Shown: piece after piece, positions 45,457 to 55,880 of the stretch
How the letters are laid out: every line of letters starts with the position of its first letter
How positions within the stretch are numbered: the stretch's first letter is position 1
Assembly (NCBI GenBank): GCA_902523615.1
Contig: CABYZW010000002.1
Span: forward strand, 34,808-98,807
DNA from: an uncultured Pelagibacteraceae bacterium
GTDB taxonomy: Bacteria > Pseudomonadota > Alphaproteobacteria > Pelagibacterales > Pelagibacteraceae
DNA: 64,000 nucleotides
Reading direction: 5' to 3'
Program-made: the position numbers and the translations under genes
The notes under the pieces: model-generated
The model's input: the letters and a program-made list of their open reading frames with translations, nothing else
Told to the model about the DNA's origin: nothing
Database searches by the model: none

Positions 45457-47669
45457 TATATTGACCTTTCAGTGGAAATAACACTAAAAGCCTCTATTGT
45501 ATCATTTTTTTGAAAATCCATATAGTCTTTAACAGTAATTCCACATTCTTGACCACTGCTGACTTCTTTTACCTGGTTTTTTTCTCTAAATAAAGTTCCA
45601 ATTTTTCCAGTGTGAATTATTACACCATCTCTTATTATTCTAACCTCTGAAATACTTGTGATTTCACCTTCAATTATTTTAGATCCAGCAACTTTACCTG
45701 CTCCAGAAACTTTAAATATTTCAAGTATTTGTGCTGTTCCAGTAATTGACTCCTTTACATCTGGTGAAAGCAATCCAGACATTTTTTTCTTTATAAAATC
45801 TAAAACTTCATAAATTATATTAAAAGTAGAAACTAAAATATTCTCATTCTCTGCGAGTTTTTTAGCTTCTTTGCTTGGTTTAACGTTGAAGGCTATTAAG
45901 ACTGCATTTGATGCTTTAGCTAATGACACATCTGTTTCGGTAACCATTCCAATATCAGATAAAATTATTTTTGGTTTTACTTCATCATGCTTAATTTGAT
46001 TAATCGCATTTTTAATTGCCTCTGAGGATCCGTGAACGTCAGACTTTATTATTAAATTTAGTTCCTCGTTAGATTTATCTGAGAATGCAGAGTCTTGAGT
46101 TGCAAATGTTAAAGGGTTCTTTCTATCTTTGTTTTCTTCTGCTCGGTTTTCACTTAAAGATTTTGCTTCTTTTTCATTATCAAGAACAATAAAATCATCT
46201 CCTGATTTAGCTGCACCATTAATTCCTAAAATTTCTACTGGCGTAGATGGTGATGCTTGATCAATATTCTTTCCTTTATCATTAATTATTGCTCTTACTT
46301 TTCCCCATCTTAGTCCACTTACAAAAAAATCTCCTTTTTTAAGCGTTCCTGTTGTCACAATTATTGTTGCAACAGGACCTCTTCCTGTGTCAATTTTAGA
46401 TTCTAAAACTATTCCTGTAGCTTTAGACTCATAATCTGTTTTAAGATCTAAAATTTCTGATTGAAGAATTATTGATTCGACTAATTTATCTAAATTAAGT
46501 TTAGTTTTAGCAGATATTTCTACCATTAGTGTATCTCCTGATAAGTCTTCAGCAATTAGTTCATGTTCTAGTAATTGATTTTTTACTTTTTGCGGATCAG
46601 CCTCAGGTAAATCACATTTATTAATTGCAACCACAATTGGTACATTTGCTGCTTTAGCGTGTTTAATAGACTCAATTGTTTGTGGTTTAACTCCATCATC
46701 AGCAGCAACTACAAGAACAACTACATCAGTTAATTTCGATCCTCTTGCTCTCATTTCAGTAAATGCTGCATGACCAGGAGTGTCAATAAAAGTTAATTTA
46801 TTAGATTGACTTTCAATTTGATAAGCTCCTATGTGTTGTGTAATTCCACCAAATTCTCCAGAGACTACATTTGCACTTCTTAAAACATCTAACACTGATG
46901 TTTTACCGTGGTCCACATGTCCCATTACTGTTACGATAGGTGGTCTGTTCTTTAAATTCTCTGCACGTGAAGCCTTGATTTTTTGAATAATTTCCTCTGC
47001 TTTTTCTTCTCGAATTGGATTATGCCCAAATTCTTTTACTAAATATTCAGCAGTGTCTGCTGCTAGGGTTTGATTGATGGTAACTGTAACTCCCATACCA
47101 AATAAAAATTTTATGACATTACTAGATTGTTCAGCCATTCTGTTAGCAAGCTCCCTTACAGTTATTGCCTCGGGTATCTTAATATCTCTTTTGATTGGTT
47201 TATGATTTTCTTTACTTACTTCTTTATTAGAATTTTTTAATTCTTTTTGTCTGGCTCTCTTTACAGACGCCAAACTTCTCTCTCTTATCTCTATTTCATC
47301 ACTTAAAGCCCTTGATACCGTTAATTTAAGTTCTCTTTTTTTTAAACCAGATTTTCCTTTTTTCTCTTTATTATCAACATCCCCTTTTAATCTTTTAGTT
47401 GCCCTTTGTTCAGCTAATTTACGTCTTTCAAAATCACTTGTAACAGAGGATATTTTAGAAGAAAAATTGGATTTTAAAAAATTACCTCTTTTTAAGTTAG
47501 CATTTACTCTTGATCCAACCGGCTTATTAAAATTGTTTCTATTATTAAATTTATTATTTTTGTTATCTATAATTACAGTTTTTTTCCCTTGATTTTTCGA
47601 ATTTTCAAAATTTTTAAATGTTTTTTTTTGTTTTCCTGAAATAGTAAGTTTTGTCTTTTTGTTGTCCAT
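45456..47669 (-). CDS. infB: Translation initiation factor IF-2
   Basis: 737 aa. A short basic, Asn/Lys-rich N-terminal region precedes the IF2-N domain ([25 protein letters not shown]). GTPase motifs: G1 [10 protein letters not shown]3 DTPGHAAF, G4 NKCDLP. Domains II-IV follow to the C-terminus. IF-2 delivers initiator tRNA. Compared with other alphaproteobacteria (about 850-1000 aa) the N-terminal extension is reduced. nusA lies 10 bp upstream with no ylxR gene between. Confidence 0.97.
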   Translation of the reverse strand: MDNKKTKLTISGKQKKTFKNFENSKNQGKKTVIIDNKNNKFNNRNNFNKPVGSRVNANLKRGNFLKSNFSSKISSVTSDFERRKLAEQRATKRLKGDVDNKEKKGKSGLKKRELKLTVSRALSDEIEIRERSLASVKRARQKELKNSNKEVSKENHKPIKRDIKIPEAITVRELANRMAEQSSNVIKFLFGMGVTVTINQTLAADTAEYLVKEFGHNPIREEKAEEIIQKIKASRAENLKNRPPIVTVMGHVDHGKTSVLDVLRSANVVSGEFGGITQHIGAYQIESQSNKLTFIDTPGHAAFTEMRARGSKLTDVVVLVVAADDGVKPQTIESIKHAKAANVPIVVAINKCDLPEADPQKVKNQLLEHELIAEDLSGDTLMVEISAKTKLNLDKLVESIILQSEILDLKTDYESKATGIVLESKIDTGRGPVATIIVTTGTLKKGDFFVSGLRWGKVRAIINDKGKNIDQASPSTPVEILGINGAAKSGDDFIVLDNEKEAKSLSENRAEENKDRKNPLTFATQDSAFSDKSNEELNLIIKSDVHGSSEAIKNAINQIKHDEVKPKIILSDIGMVTETDVSLAKASNAVLIAFNVKPSKEAKKLAENENILVSTFNIIYEVLDFIKKKMSGLLSPDVKESITGTAQILEIFKVSGAGKVAGSKIIEGEITSISEVRIIRDGVIIHTGKIGTLFREKNQVKEVSSGQECGITVKDYMDFQKNDTIEAFSVISTERSI

Positions 47670-47679
47670 TCTTCATCTC

Positions 47680-49233
47680 TCAATCTTTATAAATAATATT
47701 TCTGGCTGACATAATTAGTTCATCAGCTTCAGATTTCGATAAAGCAAAATCCTCTAAAAAACCCTGAATTTTTACTTTTTCACCTTTTATCACATCATAT
47801 CCGCCAGTGAGTTCATCAGAGGCTAAATCAGCAAAATCAGTCAAATTTAATATTTTTTGTTCACCTAATGTTACTAGCATACCCGGGGTTAAACCCTTTA
47901 AATTAATTAAATCATCGGATAAACCTAAATCTTTAATTCTATTCGAAATGTCTTCTTGATCCTTTAGATAAAAGTCCTTTGCTCTCTCAATTAATGCTGT
48001 AGCCGTATCCTCTTCTATTCCTTCTATCTTAGAAAGATTTTCTGCTGAGCTATCTTTAATATCATCTATCGTAGAAAAACCTTCTGCAACTAAAAGTTGA
48101 CCAAGTGTTTCATCTAATTCTAAATTTTTTACAAAATTATCTGTCTTTTCCTTAAATTCAAGTTGTCTTCTCTCCGAGTCCTCTTGATCGGTCATAATGT
48201 TAATTTCATAATTTAAAAGTTTTGTTGCAAGTCTAACGTTTTGTCCACGTCTTCCGATAGCTTTACTTAAATTTTCTTCTGTTAATATGACATCAAGTTT
48301 TTTTCTTTCCTTGTCAACGTTGACCCTTTGAACCTCTGCTGGTGATAATGCGTTTGATACTAAAATCGCGGGATCTTCTGACCAATTAACAATATCAATT
48401 TTTTCACCTTGAAGCTCATTCACAACTGCCTGTACTCTAGATCCTCTCATACCTACACAAGCTCCTACCGGGTCAAGGGAGGTGTCAACTGCCTTCACAC
48501 AAATTTTAGCCCGGCTGCCTGGATCTCTAGATGAAGACTTAATCTCTATTAAACCATCATATATCTCAGGCACCTCTTGAACAAAAAGTTGTTCCATAAA
48601 TTTAGGATGAGCTCTTGATAAAAATATTTGTTGACCTCTGGTCTCTCTTCTAACATCCTCACAATAGGCTTTTACTCTATCACCCGCTTTTATATTTTCT
48701 CTTGGAATTAGATCATTTTTTTGAATAATTGCCTCTGTTCTTCCTAAGTCAACTATCACATTACCAAATTCTAATCTTTTGACTATGCCACTTAAAATAG
48801 TATCTTTTTTTTCGATAAAATCGTTGTACTGTCTCTCGCGTTCTGCTTCTCTAACGTTCAGGGTTATTACTTGTTTAGCTGTTTGTGCTGCAATTCTTCC
48901 AAAATCGAATGATGGTAAAGGTTGTAATATTTCATCACCTATTTTTTTATTTTTATTTAACTCATTAAGTTTAATCGCGTCCTCTAATTTTATTTCAAGA
49001 TTTGCATTATCGGGATTTTCAACAACAGTTAACTTTCTGAAAATTTCAATATCACCATTATCTCTATTTATTAAAACTTTTATTTCGTTATCTTGACCAA
49101 ATTTTGATTTTGCTGCTTTCGCTATTCCAGTTTCCATAGAGTTAATTATTAATTCTTTATCTATTGATTTTTCGAGCGCTACTGCTTCGGCTATTCTCAA
49201 TAATTCGAGTTTATCAGCTCTTTTATTCAACAT
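47680..49233 (-). CDS. nusA: Transcription termination/antitermination protein NusA
   Basis: Start set to the ATG at 49233 (MLNKRADKLELLRIAEAVALEKSIDKELI, 517 aa); the track start reads through a terminator-like hairpin. Domains: N-terminal RNAP-binding region (1-130), S1 (about 135-200), two KH domains including GACVGMRGSRVQAVVNELQGEKIDIV, and a C-terminal helix-hairpin-helix repeat. NusA pauses RNA polymerase and binds hairpins. A GGAG ribosome site sits 11 nt before the ATG, directly after the U-tract of an upstream hairpin, suggesting feedback attenuation. Confidence 0.96.
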   Translation of the reverse strand: MLNKRADKLELLRIAEAVALEKSIDKELIINSMETGIAKAAKSKFGQDNEIKVLINRDNGDIEIFRKLTVVENPDNANLEIKLEDAIKLNELNKNKKIGDEILQPLPSFDFGRIAAQTAKQVITLNVREAERERQYNDFIEKKDTILSGIVKRLEFGNVIVDLGRTEAIIQKNDLIPRENIKAGDRVKAYCEDVRRETRGQQIFLSRAHPKFMEQLFVQEVPEIYDGLIEIKSSSRDPGSRAKICVKAVDTSLDPVGACVGMRGSRVQAVVNELQGEKIDIVNWSEDPAILVSNALSPAEVQRVNVDKERKKLDVILTEENLSKAIGRRGQNVRLATKLLNYEINIMTDQEDSERRQLEFKEKTDNFVKNLELDETLGQLLVAEGFSTIDDIKDSSAENLSKIEGIEEDTATALIERAKDFYLKDQEDISNRIKDLGLSDDLINLKGLTPGMLVTLGEQKILNLTDFADLASDELTGGYDVIKGEKVKIQGFLEDFALSKSEADELIMSARNIIYKD

Positions 49234-49248
49234 ATTTTTATCCACTCC

Positions 49249-49275
49249 AAAAAAAAATGGGCATATGCCCATTTT
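49249..49275 (-). terminator. Intrinsic terminator/attenuator between metK and nusA
   Basis: The 22-bp perfect palindrome AAAATGGGCATATGCCCATTTT is followed on the transcript strand by T-run completion to nine U residues. It folds as stem TGGGC/GCCCA (extended AAAA/UUUU) with loop AUAU. It lies 54 bp past the metK stop and ends 1 nt before the nusA GGAG site, so it may end metK transcripts and set read-through into the nusA-infB-rbfA-rpsO-pnp run. Confidence 0.8.
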
Positions 49276-49329
49276 GATATTTCAACAATGTGTCATGAAT
49301 ATAATAAAGTTTTTTTTTAATTCAACAGA

Positions 49330-50499
49330 CTATTTCAAAAAAATGTCTGTTTTATCAGTTTTTTCCCAAGAAAACGAACCATTATCATCTGGTGTTCTTC
49401 CAAAGTGACCATAAGCAGATGTTTTTTCATATATAGGTTTATTCAAATTCAACATCTCTCTAATGCCTCTTGGACTCAAATCAAAATTATCTTTTATTTT
49501 TTCTACAACAAATTTATTTTTATCTAAATCATCGTCAAACAAATCCACATATATTGATAAAGGTTTAGATACACCGATTGCATATGCTAATTGAATCAAA
49601 CATTTTTCTGATATCTTCGAGTGAACAATATTTTTTGCTATATATCTTGCTACATAAGCTGCTGATCTATCAACTTTCGTGGGGTCCTTTCCAGAAAAAG
49701 CTCCGCCCCCATGTGGCGCAGCACCACCATAAGTGTCAACTATAATCTTTCTTCCAGTCAATCCACAATCTCCATCCGGGCCACCTATTACAAAATTTCC
49801 TGTAGGATTAACATAAAATTCATCTTCTTTAAAATCTTTAAGAAAATTTTGTGGTATAGATTTAAGCATATAAGGTCTCAATAAGTCTCTAACTTGAGAT
49901 TGATTTATATCAGCAGAATGTTGAGAAGAAATGACTATTGATTTTACTTTCTCTGGTTTTCCATCGACATATTCAAATGTAACTTGGCTTTTGGAGTCTG
50001 GTTCAATGTTTTGTAATTTACCAGATTTTCTATCCTCAGCCATTAATCTTAATATTTTATGAGAATAATGAATGGGTGCTGGCATCAATACATCTGTTTC
50101 ATTGCATGCATATCCAAACATTATACCTTGATCACCTGCACCTTCATCTTTATTGCTTGTTGAATCTACTCCCATGGCAATATCTGCAGATTGTGAATGT
50201 AAATGGCTTTCAATTTTTGTGGCTTCCTTCCAAGTAAACCCTTTTTGATCATAACCAATATCTTTGATGCAATTTCTAACTTTTTCAATTATATGATCTT
50301 TTTTGATTTCAGGGCCTCTAACTTCGCCAGCTAAGACCACTTTATTAGTTGTAGTAAGAGTTTCACAAGCAACTCTTGAAAATGGATCTTTAGAAAGATA
50401 ACTATCAACAACCATATCGGAAATCCTATCTGAAACTTTATCTGGATGACCTTCTGATACAGACTCACTAGTAAAAAGATAATTTTTATGTCCACTCAT
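49330..50499 (-). CDS. metK: S-adenosylmethionine synthetase
   Basis: 389 aa. [20 protein letters not shown] at the N-terminus binds ATP/Mg; hexapeptide signature [10 protein letters not shown] near residue 119 and [19 protein letters not shown] near residue 265 are both intact. It makes SAM from ATP and methionine. Its ATG lies 14 bp inside lnt, so it is expressed with lnt and upstream genes; no SAM riboswitch is visible immediately before it because the upstream DNA is coding. Confidence 0.97.
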   Translation of the reverse strand: MSGHKNYLFTSESVSEGHPDKVSDRISDMVVDSYLSKDPFSRVACETLTTTNKVVLAGEVRGPEIKKDHIIEKVRNCIKDIGYDQKGFTWKEATKIESHLHSQSADIAMGVDSTSNKDEGAGDQGIMFGYACNETDVLMPAPIHYSHKILRLMAEDRKSGKLQNIEPDSKSQVTFEYVDGKPEKVKSIVISSQHSADINQSQVRDLLRPYMLKSIPQNFLKDFKEDEFYVNPTGNFVIGGPDGDCGLTGRKIIVDTYGGAAPHGGGAFSGKDPTKVDRSAAYVARYIAKNIVHSKISEKCLIQLAYAIGVSKPLSIYVDLFDDDLDKNKFVVEKIKDNFDLSPRGIREMLNLNKPIYEKTSAYGHFGRTPDDNGSFSWEKTDKTDIFLK

Positions 50500-52036
50500 T
50501 CTTGATTTTATTAAATGAAAATATTATGAAAATATACATTAAAATTAATAATCCAAAAATTTTATTTCCATATACTGAAAATATTGTTGGTTGTATTTCT
50601 CTTTTTTCATTAAGATCAATATATCCTGACTGACCAAAGCTTACACTTTGTTCAATAATACCCAACGGATTTATTATTGCAGCAATACCATTATTTGAAG
50701 ATCGAACAACATATTTTCCACTTTCAATAGCTCTTAAAATACTATGATCAAAATGTTGTTTTGGTCCAAATGAATTACCGAACCAACCATCTTCAGATAT
50801 ATTTATAATTATGTCAAATTTTGAGTCTTCAAATAATCTACCAGTATAAATTATTTCATAACAAATAAGAGGTAAAATTTTTAGAGAAAATTTATTTTTT
50901 TTTATTTCAATAATTTCTCTTTTGTTGCCTTTTGAAAATGAATTATAGTTATTTGTTAAAGTTTTTAGACCGATTTTTTCTAAAACATTTTCAATTGGTA
51001 AAAATTCACCAAACGGAACTAAATTGTTTTTATTATAAATTTCTAATAAATTAAATTCATTATCGTATATCGAAAGCGAATTAAAATATTCTTTATTTCC
51101 CTCGATTATTGACTGATTATTAGTTCCAATGATTACATAGTGATTTGCACTAAAATTTTCAATAAATAATGTTTTATATTTATCATAATCTTTATCTGAA
51201 ATATTTTGCAAAATGCCCTCCGGCCATACGAATATAGTTTTTTCACTATCATTTGGATTACTCAATTTAATTAAATCATTAACAATTGAAATAGTATCTG
51301 TCTCTAAATAGAATCTATCAAGACTGATATTGGAACCAATTGTCCTAACTTTGTATTGATAAATTTTTTTGTCAGATTTATAAAATCTCTCTTTATAAAA
51401 ATGACCATAAAAATAGAAAATCGATATGATTATTAAAAAAAAAATAAAAATACCTGTGTCCTTTTTTGTTTTTTTTAAAATTAATATAACTGGGCTAGTA
51501 AAAAAAGTAATACATATAAGGTTTAATCCATAAGTGCCAATTATCGAAGTAATGCTTAATATTTCTAATTGGGAGGTAAGACTATATACGATTAAATTCC
51601 ATGGAAAACCAGTCAAGATTGTGCCTCTAATAAATTCCACTATTCCAAATGTAAGGGAAAAAACTAAAAGTGAGCTGACAAGATTCTTTGGTTTAAGGAT
51701 TATAAAAATATAAGAGACTAAGCCATAAAATGTACCTAAAAAAAATGGTATTAAAAATATTGTTAATGGAATTAAAAATTTAAAGTTTTGGTCAAAAGTT
51801 AAAGATATTGATATCCAATATAAGTTAGTAGAAAAGTAGCCAAATCCAAATAGCCAACCATAAATAAAAAATAAACTCTTATTTTTATTTAAATCAGATT
51901 TTTTTATTAAAAATAAGAAAAATAAAGTGAAAGTTATAAAATTTATAAAAAAATAATTTAAAGGAGCTAGGCTTAAGGAAGAAGCCATTCCCAAGATAAT
52001 TAAGAATACTAGTTCACTATAAAATTTTATATTCAA
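50486..52036 (-). CDS. lnt: Apolipoprotein N-acyltransferase
   Basis: 516 aa. Six or so N-terminal membrane spans (1-210) precede a nitrilase-like periplasmic domain: catalytic Glu in [13 protein letters not shown], Lys/Glu area WPEGIL and the catalytic Cys in [12 protein letters not shown], then [17 protein letters not shown]. The enzyme adds the third acyl chain to lipoproteins. It sits between ybeY and metK as in other alphaproteobacteria, but the usual corC gene is missing. Confidence 0.95.
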   Translation of the reverse strand: MNIKFYSELVFLIILGMASSLSLAPLNYFFINFITFTLFFLFLIKKSDLNKNKSLFFIYGWLFGFGYFSTNLYWISISLTFDQNFKFLIPLTIFLIPFFLGTFYGLVSYIFIILKPKNLVSSLLVFSLTFGIVEFIRGTILTGFPWNLIVYSLTSQLEILSITSIIGTYGLNLICITFFTSPVILILKKTKKDTGIFIFFLIIISIFYFYGHFYKERFYKSDKKIYQYKVRTIGSNISLDRFYLETDTISIVNDLIKLSNPNDSEKTIFVWPEGILQNISDKDYDKYKTLFIENFSANHYVIIGTNNQSIIEGNKEYFNSLSIYDNEFNLLEIYNKNNLVPFGEFLPIENVLEKIGLKTLTNNYNSFSKGNKREIIEIKKNKFSLKILPLICYEIIYTGRLFEDSKFDIIINISEDGWFGNSFGPKQHFDHSILRAIESGKYVVRSSNNGIAAIINPLGIIEQSVSFGQSGYIDLNEKREIQPTIFSVYGNKIFGLLILMYIFIIFSFNKIKNEWT

Positions 52037-52037
52037 T

Positions 52038-52499
52038 TTAATTTAACTTTGAAATTACCGATTGATATATACGCTTTTCTTCTCTTAACATTTTAATATA
52101 ATCTTTATCTTTAATATGATCAAAGCTAAGCAAATGAAGAAAGCCGTGAATGAATATCCTTATTAATTTTTCTTTAAAAAGTTTCTGAGATTGAGATTTT
52201 GGTTTGTCTATAAAATTATAACTTATAATAATATCTCCCAAATAGCTTTCTCTAGATATCTTTAACTTATTACTAAATGGAAATGATAAAATATCTGTAG
52301 ATTTATTTTTGTTCCTAAAATTTTTATTCAACTTTTTAATATATTTGTTGTTAGATAACATAAGAGTAAAGCTTACCTTTTTATTTATAAATTTATACTT
52401 GGATGGAAATGCTCTACAAATTTTTTTAAAAAAAAGATCTTTATTCTTAAGTCTTTTAGACCAAGCCTTCTCTTCAGAGAAGACATTTACATTAATCAT
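52038..52499 (-). CDS. ybeY: Endoribonuclease YbeY
   Basis: 153 aa. The zinc site HGFLHLLSFDH (usual HGxLHLxGYDH) supplies three His ligands near residue 119, preceded by STDILSFPF and GDIIISY blocks. YbeY takes part in 16S rRNA maturation and ribosome quality control. It overlaps phoH by 8 bp and is 1 bp from lnt; the corC gene often found after it is absent. Confidence 0.94.
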   Translation of the reverse strand: MINVNVFSEEKAWSKRLKNKDLFFKKICRAFPSKYKFINKKVSFTLMLSNNKYIKKLNKNFRNKNKSTDILSFPFSNKLKISRESYLGDIIISYNFIDKPKSQSQKLFKEKLIRIFIHGFLHLLSFDHIKDKDYIKMLREEKRIYQSVISKLN

Positions 52500-53487
52500 T
52501 TTTAGAATAAGCTTTTACTATTTTTGAGACAAGTGGATGTCTTACTACATCTGAGTGGTCAAAATCTATAATCGCTATTTCACTCAAATTACCTAATAAA
52601 TTTTTCGATCTAACAAGACCAGACATATTTTTATTTGGCAAATCAATTTGGGTCGGGTCACCGTTTACTACAATTTTTGAATTTTCACCAATCCTAGTTA
52701 AAAACATCTTAATTTGAGTATCACTAGCGTTTTGAGCTTCATCTAAAATAGCAAATGAGTTTTTCAGTGTTCTTCCTCTCATAAATGCGAGAGGAGCAAT
52801 TTCTATATCTCCAATTTCAATCATTCTTTGTATTTTTTCAAAGTCAAAAAGATCATAAAGAGAGTCGTATAATGGTCGTAAATATGGATCTACTTTTTCC
52901 TTCATATCTCCAGGTAAAAAACCTAAGCGTTCACCCGCTTCAACAGCTGGCCTTGATAAAATTATTCTTTCAATTTTTTTTTCTAGAAGCATAGTAAGAC
53001 CAACTGCTACAGCTAAAAACGTTTTGCCAGTTCCTGCAGGTCCAGAAGAAATAACGATATCACTTTGTCTCAATGCTCTAACATATAATTTTTGTTTTTC
53101 AGATCTTGGGATTATTGATTTTTTTGGTGTTTTAATGATATCTGTAATATTGTTATTTTTTACTTTTTCATTAATCATAAATTTATCTACAGATGAGATT
53201 ATATCTTTGCTCTCAATATTTCCATTATTAATAAATTGATTTGCTAAAAATTGAATTGCATTTTTGACTATCTCATTTTTTTGAGTATTAGATTTAATTA
53301 AGATTGAATTTCCTCTAGAATATAAACTAGATTGGGTAATTTTTTCTAATTCTTTCAAATTTTTGTTAAATTCTCCAGCCACACCCATAAATAAATCATT
53401 ATCATGAAATATAACACTCAATGAGTTATTTTCTGAATAAACAAACTTAAGGGATGGATTGATATTTTTTCTTGTTAAATTATTCAA
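52492..53487 (-). CDS. phoH: PhoH-family ATPase
   Basis: 331 aa. Walker A GPAGTGKTFLAVAVGL is near residue 148; Walker B FAILDEAQNASDTQIKMFLTRIG near 245; the family-specific RPAVEAGERLGFLPGDMKEK lies between. This is the PhoH (YbeZ) type that pairs with YbeY in RNA metabolism. It is 3 bp from miaB. The N-terminal 100 residues are less conserved and include an KH-like region typical of YbeZ. Confidence 0.94.
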   Translation of the reverse strand: MNNLTRKNINPSLKFVYSENNSLSVIFHDNDLFMGVAGEFNKNLKELEKITQSSLYSRGNSILIKSNTQKNEIVKNAIQFLANQFINNGNIESKDIISSVDKFMINEKVKNNNITDIIKTPKKSIIPRSEKQKLYVRALRQSDIVISSGPAGTGKTFLAVAVGLTMLLEKKIERIILSRPAVEAGERLGFLPGDMKEKVDPYLRPLYDSLYDLFDFEKIQRMIEIGDIEIAPLAFMRGRTLKNSFAILDEAQNASDTQIKMFLTRIGENSKIVVNGDPTQIDLPNKNMSGLVRSKNLLGNLSEIAIIDFDHSDVVRHPLVSKIVKAYSKND

Positions 53488-53490
53488 TTT

Positions 53491-54819
53491 CTAAGCTACC
53501 TTTTGATTAAGAATATCTATTGTTTCGCCAAACAAAGAACTTCTATTGCTATGAGTTATTTTTACAGGAATAATTTTTCCAATATCCTCTTTTTTCCCTT
53601 CAAAGAGCACTGGGGTCATATATTCTGATCGACCAAAAAATTTTGTTTTATTATCACTTAAGTTTGTTACTAAAACATTTATAATTTTATCTTCAAGAGA
53701 TTTATTCATTTTAATCTGATTTTCAAATAATTGATCCTGAATTTTTTTTAACCTTTCTGATGAAATTTTTCTATCTATTGTCTTTAAATCTGCCGCCACA
53801 GTACCAGGTCTTGGACTGAAAATAAATGAATATGAGTTTATAAACTTTATTCTATCAATGAGTTTAAGAGTTTCGATAAAGTCTTCTTGATTTTCTCCAG
53901 GATAACCAATTATAAAATCGCTTGAGAATTTTATTTTTGGATTAATCATTTTTAATTCATCATATATATTTAGATATTCGTCTACAGAATGTTTTCTGTT
54001 CATCAAATTTAAAATTCTATTGGAACCACTTTGAATTGGCAAATGAACTAAAGGCATTAACTTTTTTGAGTGCTTATAAACTTGAATCAAATCTTTTGAC
54101 ATGTCTTTAGGATGAGAAGTAGTGTATCTAATTCTTTTAATTCCTGATATTTTTTCAATTTCTAATATTAAGTTTGATAGTTTGTAGTTTTCACTCTCAT
54201 AAGCATTAACATTTTGTCCCAATAATATTATTTCTTTTGTTCCTCTATCCTCTAAGTATTTCACTTCGTCTAAAATCTGCTTAAAAGGTCTAGAATACTC
54301 TGGCCCTCTAGTGTAAGGAACTACGCAAAAATTACAAAATTTATCGCATCCTTCTTGAATGGTAAGAAGCGAAGAAGTATTTGCTGTATCATTTTTTATA
54401 TTATTTAAATATTTAAATTTCGAAATAGCATCAAAATCTGTTTCTTCAATTTTTATTTTTTTTTCAATGTAATTTAAAATAGCATCATTAATTTTATGGT
54501 AAGACTGAGGTCCTATAACTAGATCTATATATGGCTCTCTCCTAATCATTTCCTGACCTTCAGCTTGAGCCACACAACCAGTAATAATTAAAAGAGGTTT
54601 TTTTTTAGCTTTAAATCTTTTTTTAACTCTACCCACTTCATGATAAACTTTTTCTTTAGCCTTGTCTCTAATATGACATGTATTTATCAAGTAACAGTCT
54701 ACATACTCACTTTTTTCAGTTTTTTCATATCCAATTTTTTTTATTGAGTCATAAATACGATTCGAGTCATATTCATTCATTTGACATCCAAATGTTTTTA
54801 TAAATATTTTTTTATTCAT
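53491..54819 (-). CDS. miaB: tRNA-2-methylthio-N6-isopentenyladenosine synthase
   Basis: 442 aa radical SAM methylthiotransferase. N-terminal UPF0004 domain with IKTFGCQMNEYDS, NTCHIRDKA and TGCVAQAEG cysteines; radical-SAM CxxxCxxC in EGCDKFCNFCVVPYTRG near residue 160; C-terminal TRAM domain. It adds methylthio groups to i6A37 in tRNAs. It lies between an oxygenase gene (1 bp) and phoH (3 bp); the oxygenase is an insertion relative to the usual fur-miaB order. Confidence 0.96.
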   Translation of the reverse strand: MNKKIFIKTFGCQMNEYDSNRIYDSIKKIGYEKTEKSEYVDCYLINTCHIRDKAKEKVYHEVGRVKKRFKAKKKPLLIITGCVAQAEGQEMIRREPYIDLVIGPQSYHKINDAILNYIEKKIKIEETDFDAISKFKYLNNIKNDTANTSSLLTIQEGCDKFCNFCVVPYTRGPEYSRPFKQILDEVKYLEDRGTKEIILLGQNVNAYESENYKLSNLILEIEKISGIKRIRYTTSHPKDMSKDLIQVYKHSKKLMPLVHLPIQSGSNRILNLMNRKHSVDEYLNIYDELKMINPKIKFSSDFIIGYPGENQEDFIETLKLIDRIKFINSYSFIFSPRPGTVAADLKTIDRKISSERLKKIQDQLFENQIKMNKSLEDKIINVLVTNLSDNKTKFFGRSEYMTPVLFEGKKEDIGKIIPVKITHSNRSSLFGETIDILNQKVA

Positions 54820-54820
54820 A

Positions 54821-55447
54821 TCATTTTGCTAATTTTGCGGATTCATTATCTATACTTGCATTGAATGATACAGACCTTCTTTCCTCCTCAGTATTGGTAA
54901 AGGGATAGACTGTGTGCATCATGTAGCTTGGAAATAAAAAAAATTCACCTTTTTTTGGAGTTATTATATATGTAGGATTGCACATAAGTTTTTTTGATCC
55001 ATCAATTAACACTAATTTTCCATTATGATTTTTTTTTTTATTTTTTTGAATAGTTTCTCCCATATCAGAAGGTACCTTAAGATATCCCACTCCAGAAATG
55101 TGACCATTGTGATAATGTACGGGGTTATACTCATTTTTAAATTGTCTAACAACCCAAGAAGACAAAACATCGAATTTTTTTAAAATTGTGTTGTTTTCTT
55201 TTAAAATCCATTTTTGGCAACTTTCTCCTAAAAATTCTCCCCACTTAATCTTCCTCATAAATTCTTCTGTTAAAATGAATTCCTGACTTACATTGCCAAC
55301 TAATTCCGATCCATAATCTTGATTTTTAGATTTTTTCTCATCTTTTACCAAATTATCGATATATGAATTTATTTGATCTATGATGTCTGGTGGTATTATT
55401 ACTTTAGCTATTGATGGTCCAAAAGGTTTTATTATCTCAAAACTCAT
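54821..55447 (-). CDS. Putative 2OG-Fe(II) oxygenase (TIGR02466-like)
   Basis: 208 aa. Iron/2OG site reads VHYHNGHISGVGYLKVP (His-x-His..., His ligand near 117), distal FPSYMMHTVYPF (His) and ERRSVSFNA (Arg for 2-oxoglutarate). This resembles the TIGR02466-type putative 2OG-Fe(II) oxygenases found in marine bacteria and phages. Substrate unknown. It overlaps the fur stop by 4 bp and lies 1 bp from miaB, so it is part of the operon even though it is unusual at this place. Confidence 0.75.
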   Translation of the reverse strand: MSFEIIKPFGPSIAKVIIPPDIIDQINSYIDNLVKDEKKSKNQDYGSELVGNVSQEFILTEEFMRKIKWGEFLGESCQKWILKENNTILKKFDVLSSWVVRQFKNEYNPVHYHNGHISGVGYLKVPSDMGETIQKNKKKNHNGKLVLIDGSKKLMCNPTYIITPKKGEFFLFPSYMMHTVYPFTNTEEERRSVSFNASIDNESAKLAK

Positions 55448-55872
55448 TTATTTTTTTTAATGCCATATAGTTCCAATTTATGATCTACTAACTCGTAACC
55501 ATATTTTTCAGCAACTTTTTTTTGTAAATTTTCTATTTCTTCGTCAACAAATTCTATGATTTCTCCAGACTTTATATCAATTAAATGATCATGATGACCT
55601 TCATTTAATTCCTCATATCTTGCTTTACCACCTCTAAAATCATGTTTAGTTAAAATTCCTGCTTCTTCAAAAAGTTTAACTGTTCTGTAAACTGTGGCTA
55701 TACTTATTTTTGAATCAATTTTAGACACACGGCTGTATAATTCATCAACATCTGGATGATCAGATTCTCCATAAGCAGCTTTTGACTCTGAAATAACCTT
55801 AGCAATAATTCGCCTCTGTTCAGTTAATTTTACACCTTTAGATAAACATTTTTTTTCGATAGTGTCATTCAT
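55444..55872 (-). CDS. fur: Fur-family metal regulator
   Basis: 142 aa. Winged helix KLTEQRRIIAKVISE...ISIATVYRTVKLFEEAGIL and metal site EGHHDHLIDIKSGEIIEFVDEEIE. The HHDHLID motif is that of Fur/Mur; the C-terminal CxxC zinc site of some Fur proteins is absent. In alphaproteobacteria this gene next to miaB often acts as a manganese sensor (Mur). It is 8 bp from tsaB. Iron versus manganese specificity is open. Confidence 0.9.
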   Translation of the reverse strand: MNDTIEKKCLSKGVKLTEQRRIIAKVISESKAAYGESDHPDVDELYSRVSKIDSKISIATVYRTVKLFEEAGILTKHDFRGGKARYEELNEGHHDHLIDIKSGEIIEFVDEEIENLQKKVAEKYGYELVDHKLELYGIKKNK

Positions 55873-55880
55873 ACTTAATT

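Noticed and set aside
49234-49272. Upstream NusA start (MGICPFFFGVDKN)
   Set aside because: These codons are the terminator hairpin and ribosome site; MLNKRADKLELL is the family-like start.
50480-50520. SAM riboswitch before metK
   Set aside because: The upstream sequence is lnt coding DNA with a 14-bp overlap, leaving no leader.
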